Program-made: the position numbers and the translations under genes
The notes under the pieces: generated by a model
The model's input: the letters and a program-made list of their open reading frames with translations, nothing else
The model's database searches: none
Told to the model about the DNA's origin: nothing
Shown: positions 61,108 through 64,000 of the stretch, piece after piece
Layout: each line of letters starts with the position of its first letter
Numbering within the stretch: the first letter of the stretch is position 1
DNA from: Selaginella moellendorffii
Taxonomy: Eukaryota > Streptophyta > Lycopodiopsida > Selaginellales > Selaginellaceae
Assembly (NCBI RefSeq): GCF_000143415.4
Contig: NW_003314271.1
Span: forward strand, 2,795,729 to 2,859,728
Length of the DNA: 64,000 nt
Reading direction: 5' to 3'

Positions 61108-61402
61108 TTATCTCTACGCCAGTTTAGTCTTTTACAGTGATCCCAGACTTTAATGCCCATAGAGAATCGCATTGCAGGCTCGTTCTCGAGCGTGAATTCA
61201 CATCGGTCAAGCAAGCTATCGAGGCTTTCGGAATTCGCGGTTTCAGCAATTCCACGGGGGGAAAGTGCTTCCGCGGCGAGGGAAGAACAGACATCTGGTT
61301 CCTTGTGAGTGTCGTTGAACCACGACACTTCCAGTGCCACACCAAGGCCATTCGTGAGGATCTCAAAGTCGCGGCAATATCCTCATGGAGTTGGTCAGGC
61401 AT
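61108..61402 (-). pseudogene. Family 2 N-terminal fragment
   Basis: ATG at 61402 (MPDQLHEDIA). A small deletion shifts the frame, then WFNDTHKEPDV and the motif ETANSESLDSLLDRCEFTLE are clear, and the frame runs on through MRFSMGIKVWDHC. This copy keeps the stretch lost from the frameshift site of the other copy. The C-terminal half is deleted. Confidence 0.75.
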
Positions 61403-61429
61403 TTCAAAGCGCGTCAACTCCCGGCCAAG

Positions 61430-61930
61430 CCTCAAAACCAGTGATGGATGGCAGGCACTCTGCCGGCGACTGGATGATATCGGGCAGCTCGAATGCAGCC
61501 TAGCAATCGAGATCTGAATCCGCCGGGCCTTGGAAACAATGAGAAGTGCCTCCGGAGTTCCAAGCTTAGCACAGCGCTGATCGCTACGCGCGGAGAAGTG
61601 ACGAAAGCCGGGCTCCACCAGTGATCGGATGAGATCCCGCCGCTCAAATCCGGTCTAGCAAGCAATATATCAATATTTGAACTCTGCTGAGCCTCGGCAA
61701 CAATGAAGAATGAGCAAAGTGCAGATTGCTACGGGGAGAAGTGATGAAAGGCGGTGGACTTTCAGCTCTTCGCTGGCAACTGGATGATCCGGCAGCTCAA
61801 ATCTAGCCTATCAGAGTGCCTGCGGAACCTTGGTCCGAAGTTCCAAGCTTAGCAAAGCGCTGATCTCTGTGGTGTGACGCCTAGCAAACGCTAAGCTGGA
61901 GATGGAGCACTGGTTCCTAACCAAAACTTG
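61430..61930. repeat. Second copy of the ~140-bp tandem units
   Basis: GAGTTCCAAGCTTAGCACAG near 61556, GAAGTTCCAAGCTTAGC near 61838 and GAGAAGTGA(C/T)GAAAG near 61592 and 61736 match 57170-57760. Confidence 0.75.
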
Positions 61931-62059
61931 CCTCAACTCTCCATCATCTTAGATGATTTACACAATTCATGAGCTTGCCCTCCAGCCCCACTATTGATTG
62001 CATTGCCTTGCATGGCTCTTCAAGCTTAAAAGTATTTGCAAATGTGATTGCAATTATTG

Positions 62060-62340
62060 AAAATTATTTATTAATTAGTCTTTTAAGATATTCTTCTTTT
62101 ATTGCCATAGTATTGTTAGACTTTTATCATTCTCTACACAAAATACTTGATAAAATGTTTAACACATGTGCATTTATACCCAAAAGGCACTAAGGAATGA
62201 AAATTTAAGTTGTTATTTAACAAAACTCATATTGTTATAAAATTATTAAAATTATTATAAATATAAAAATGTTGTTCTTGCGTCAATTTAGCACCATTCT
62301 ATATTTAATAAGTTTAATAAGCATTGGAATTCCTAGTTTT
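62060..62340 (+). mobile_element. Strongly mutated C-family LTR fragment
   Basis: Recognisable pieces in order: ATTGCCATAGTATTGTTAGA, AACACATGTGCATTTATAC, AAAAGGCACTAAGGAATGAAA and CCATTCTATATTTAATAAG, which align with the first half of the C LTR with C-to-T and G-to-A changes. It shows that C elements reached beyond the duplicated genic block. Confidence 0.65.
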
Positions 62341-62344
62341 CTGA

Positions 62345-62684
62345 ATATACTTATAGTTAAACCACTGTTCAATTTGATGTAGCCAGTCTTACAACTTGAT
62401 AATATCATTCTCCAAACTCTAGGACATTGAGTTTACCTTTTTGTGTCAAGAATGACAGCATAGAGTTAGCTAGTGTTGGTGGTACCAAAGCCTGAATAAG
62501 TGGCAAAATATTTCCGTAGCAAAAGATGAGATCCATTACTCTAAGTGGGACAAGGAATTGAGAGAGGATTCCCCACCACTGGAATTCCATTAGGATGGAT
62601 GGAAAATTAAAATCAACCAGCACAAGTGGCCCATCTCCATTCCCACCATTGCTATCTTCCCTGGAATGAAAGGCTCTGATACTA
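62345..62684 (-). other. Possible internal end of a retroelement with primer site
   Basis: The minus strand reads TAGTATCAGAGCC at 62684-62672, one change from the tRNA-Met primer site. An open stretch of 72 codons (62623-62405) follows in element orientation, but I cannot assign it to Gag. Confidence 0.4.
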
Positions 62685-63000
62685 TGTGAATCTAACTAAA
62701 TATCAATTGATAAGGAAAGAGAGGTAAAGAGAAGGTGGAGTGTATGGAAAACCTAGCATCCTCCCTCCACCTTAGTGAGGCCTTTTATATCTGGTGGAAT
62801 AAGTGCTTAGTATTGTTATATGTGAGTCAGACATCAAGCACCTCATATATCCCCCTGTGTGGTGGTAAGGAGGTCCTCTACCTCTGGCCTGTTGGCACCT
62901 TTCTCATACTTCACGTCATGGTCCAGTACATGGAGCTGCTGGCTACTTCATCCCTAAGAACACCTGCATGCTTATCAACACATACTCTTTAGGAGGAAAC
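62685..63000 (-). repeat. Possible LTR of that element, right end not determined
   Basis: Starts TGTGAATCTAAC directly beside the primer site, as expected for a 5' LTR on the minus strand. No second copy is in the window, so the end cannot be fixed. Confidence 0.35.
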
Positions 63001-64000
63001 CCTGTGGTGAGGGATAACCTGCTCAAATTTTGGCAAGAGAGGTTCTAGGAATCCACCATGAGAATCAAGGTGATGGCGTCCTCGTTGCTATTTGATCCAG
63101 AGTACTAGATGGTGTCCTTTGGAGAGGCTTCTGTAATTTTGGACAAGCCACTCAAGCTCATGGCAACACCTTGGCTACCACCACTGACTGGCTCTATACG
63201 ACACTGGGGCCACATGCCATACAGGAAGAGAGTGCTGCTTGGCAAAGACAATGTAGCTTTTGCAATGGAGCAGCCTTTGGTATAATTTTTTATTTGTAAA
63301 TGGTGGCCGTTGATGGTAGGGTTCCATTTCTGGTCGTCCAATTCCAATGGTCAAAATTTGGCCGTCTGATTTCAACGGTCACATTTTCTTAGGTTTCGGA
63401 ACTGGGCTGTGCATGGAACAGCGTTTGAAATTGAGGGAATCAGATCGTTTCTTAAGTTTTTATCTTGGAGTTTTTCACACGACATCTCTGTGGAGGTTTT
63501 GCTTGACGAACACTGTGGATTGGATCGGCTGAGTTGAAGTTCATAGACTTCAGGTACTCAGTGCCTCTCTGGATCCATTTCGTAGTTTTCTAGAACTTAT
63601 GTTGATCACACAGCTTTGTTTTGATATAGTGAGGATGGAACGCTCTTGGCTGCCACACAGTGGCAAAAAATTTGTGTGGGGGCTTGATGGAGGCGATGTT
63701 CATGGCCGCAGCTCCATCTAGCGTCAAGCTGACAAAACAGTTTCTTTCGCTTACTGTTATTCCTTTCATTTGTAGCTTCCAGGCCATAACCAGAGCGAAG
63801 ACTGGAACGCACGGGGGCTTCACACACATCCTTTCTCAGCCTTTGGCATTAGCGGTGACACAAAGCTACTAGAATTGTAACTGTTGCTTCCTTCCATCGA
63901 TTTGCTTCTCACACAGGGTAGTAACTCATCTCGTGAACAGGAGGTGATAGTGTTACTTCTAGTCTTACCAAGCCTCTAAAAACTGTTTTTCTGAATCAGC
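63001..64000. other. Unresolved terminal region
   Basis: Contains open stretches on both strands, for example VSFGEASVILDKPLKLMATP on plus near 63115 and ALVMAWKLQMKGITVSERN on minus near 63790, with no recognised domain or reliable splice structure. It may be retroelement or a gene continuing beyond the window. Confidence 0.3.

Overview
The window looks like nuclear DNA of a land plant, most likely a lycophyte of the Selaginella type. That is an inference from the very small introns (46-64 bp in a ten-exon alcohol dehydrogenase gene), PPR gene debris, a plant-type telomere motif and Ty3/gypsy chromoviruses primed by initiator tRNA-Met. Most of the DNA is mobile. I found no rRNA, tRNA or CRISPR feature.

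1-23.8 kb is a three-deep LTR-retrotransposon nest. A non-coding element (C2, minus strand, 1202-23804) carries a minus-strand chromovirus (A, 1745-16449) and a solo LTR (B, 16879-18544) inside its left LTR. Element A carries a plus-strand chromovirus (C1, 8357-15581) inside its own LTR. Target duplications are readable for most insertions. Both chromoviruses have Gag, protease, RT, RNase H, integrase and a chromodomain, and both are broken.

23.8-31.5 kb is older debris holding a perfect solo LTR (25760-26905), a 288-bp MITE (27140-27427), inverted halves of a gene family called family 1 here, and one small intact-looking gene for a secreted 14-cysteine protein (30661-31084).

31.5-50.1 kb is a second nest. 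A decayed gypsy element hosts a solo LTR, a 1-kb TRIM (D) and a 0.7-kb TRIM (F). Pieces of a C2-type non-coding element follow, split by a B/A LTR composite and by a decayed gypsy element (E), which itself carries a second MITE copy and a solo D LTR.

50.1-62 kb is the genic end: a broken CCR4-like deadenylase gene, an intact alcohol dehydrogenase gene, and a segmental tandem duplication. Units in the order ADH - PPR debris - family 1 - family 2 - ~140-bp repeats occur at about 51.4-57.7 kb and again, decayed, at 58.5-61.9 kb. Families 1 and 2 share a motif suggestive of the PD-(D/E)XK nuclease-like fold. 62-64 kb holds another LTR remnant and a probable retroelement end.

The best leads are the two related families, the 14-cysteine protein, a G-tract module shared by otherwise different LTRs, the mosaic LTRs of C1, and the MITE family with 4-bp target duplications.
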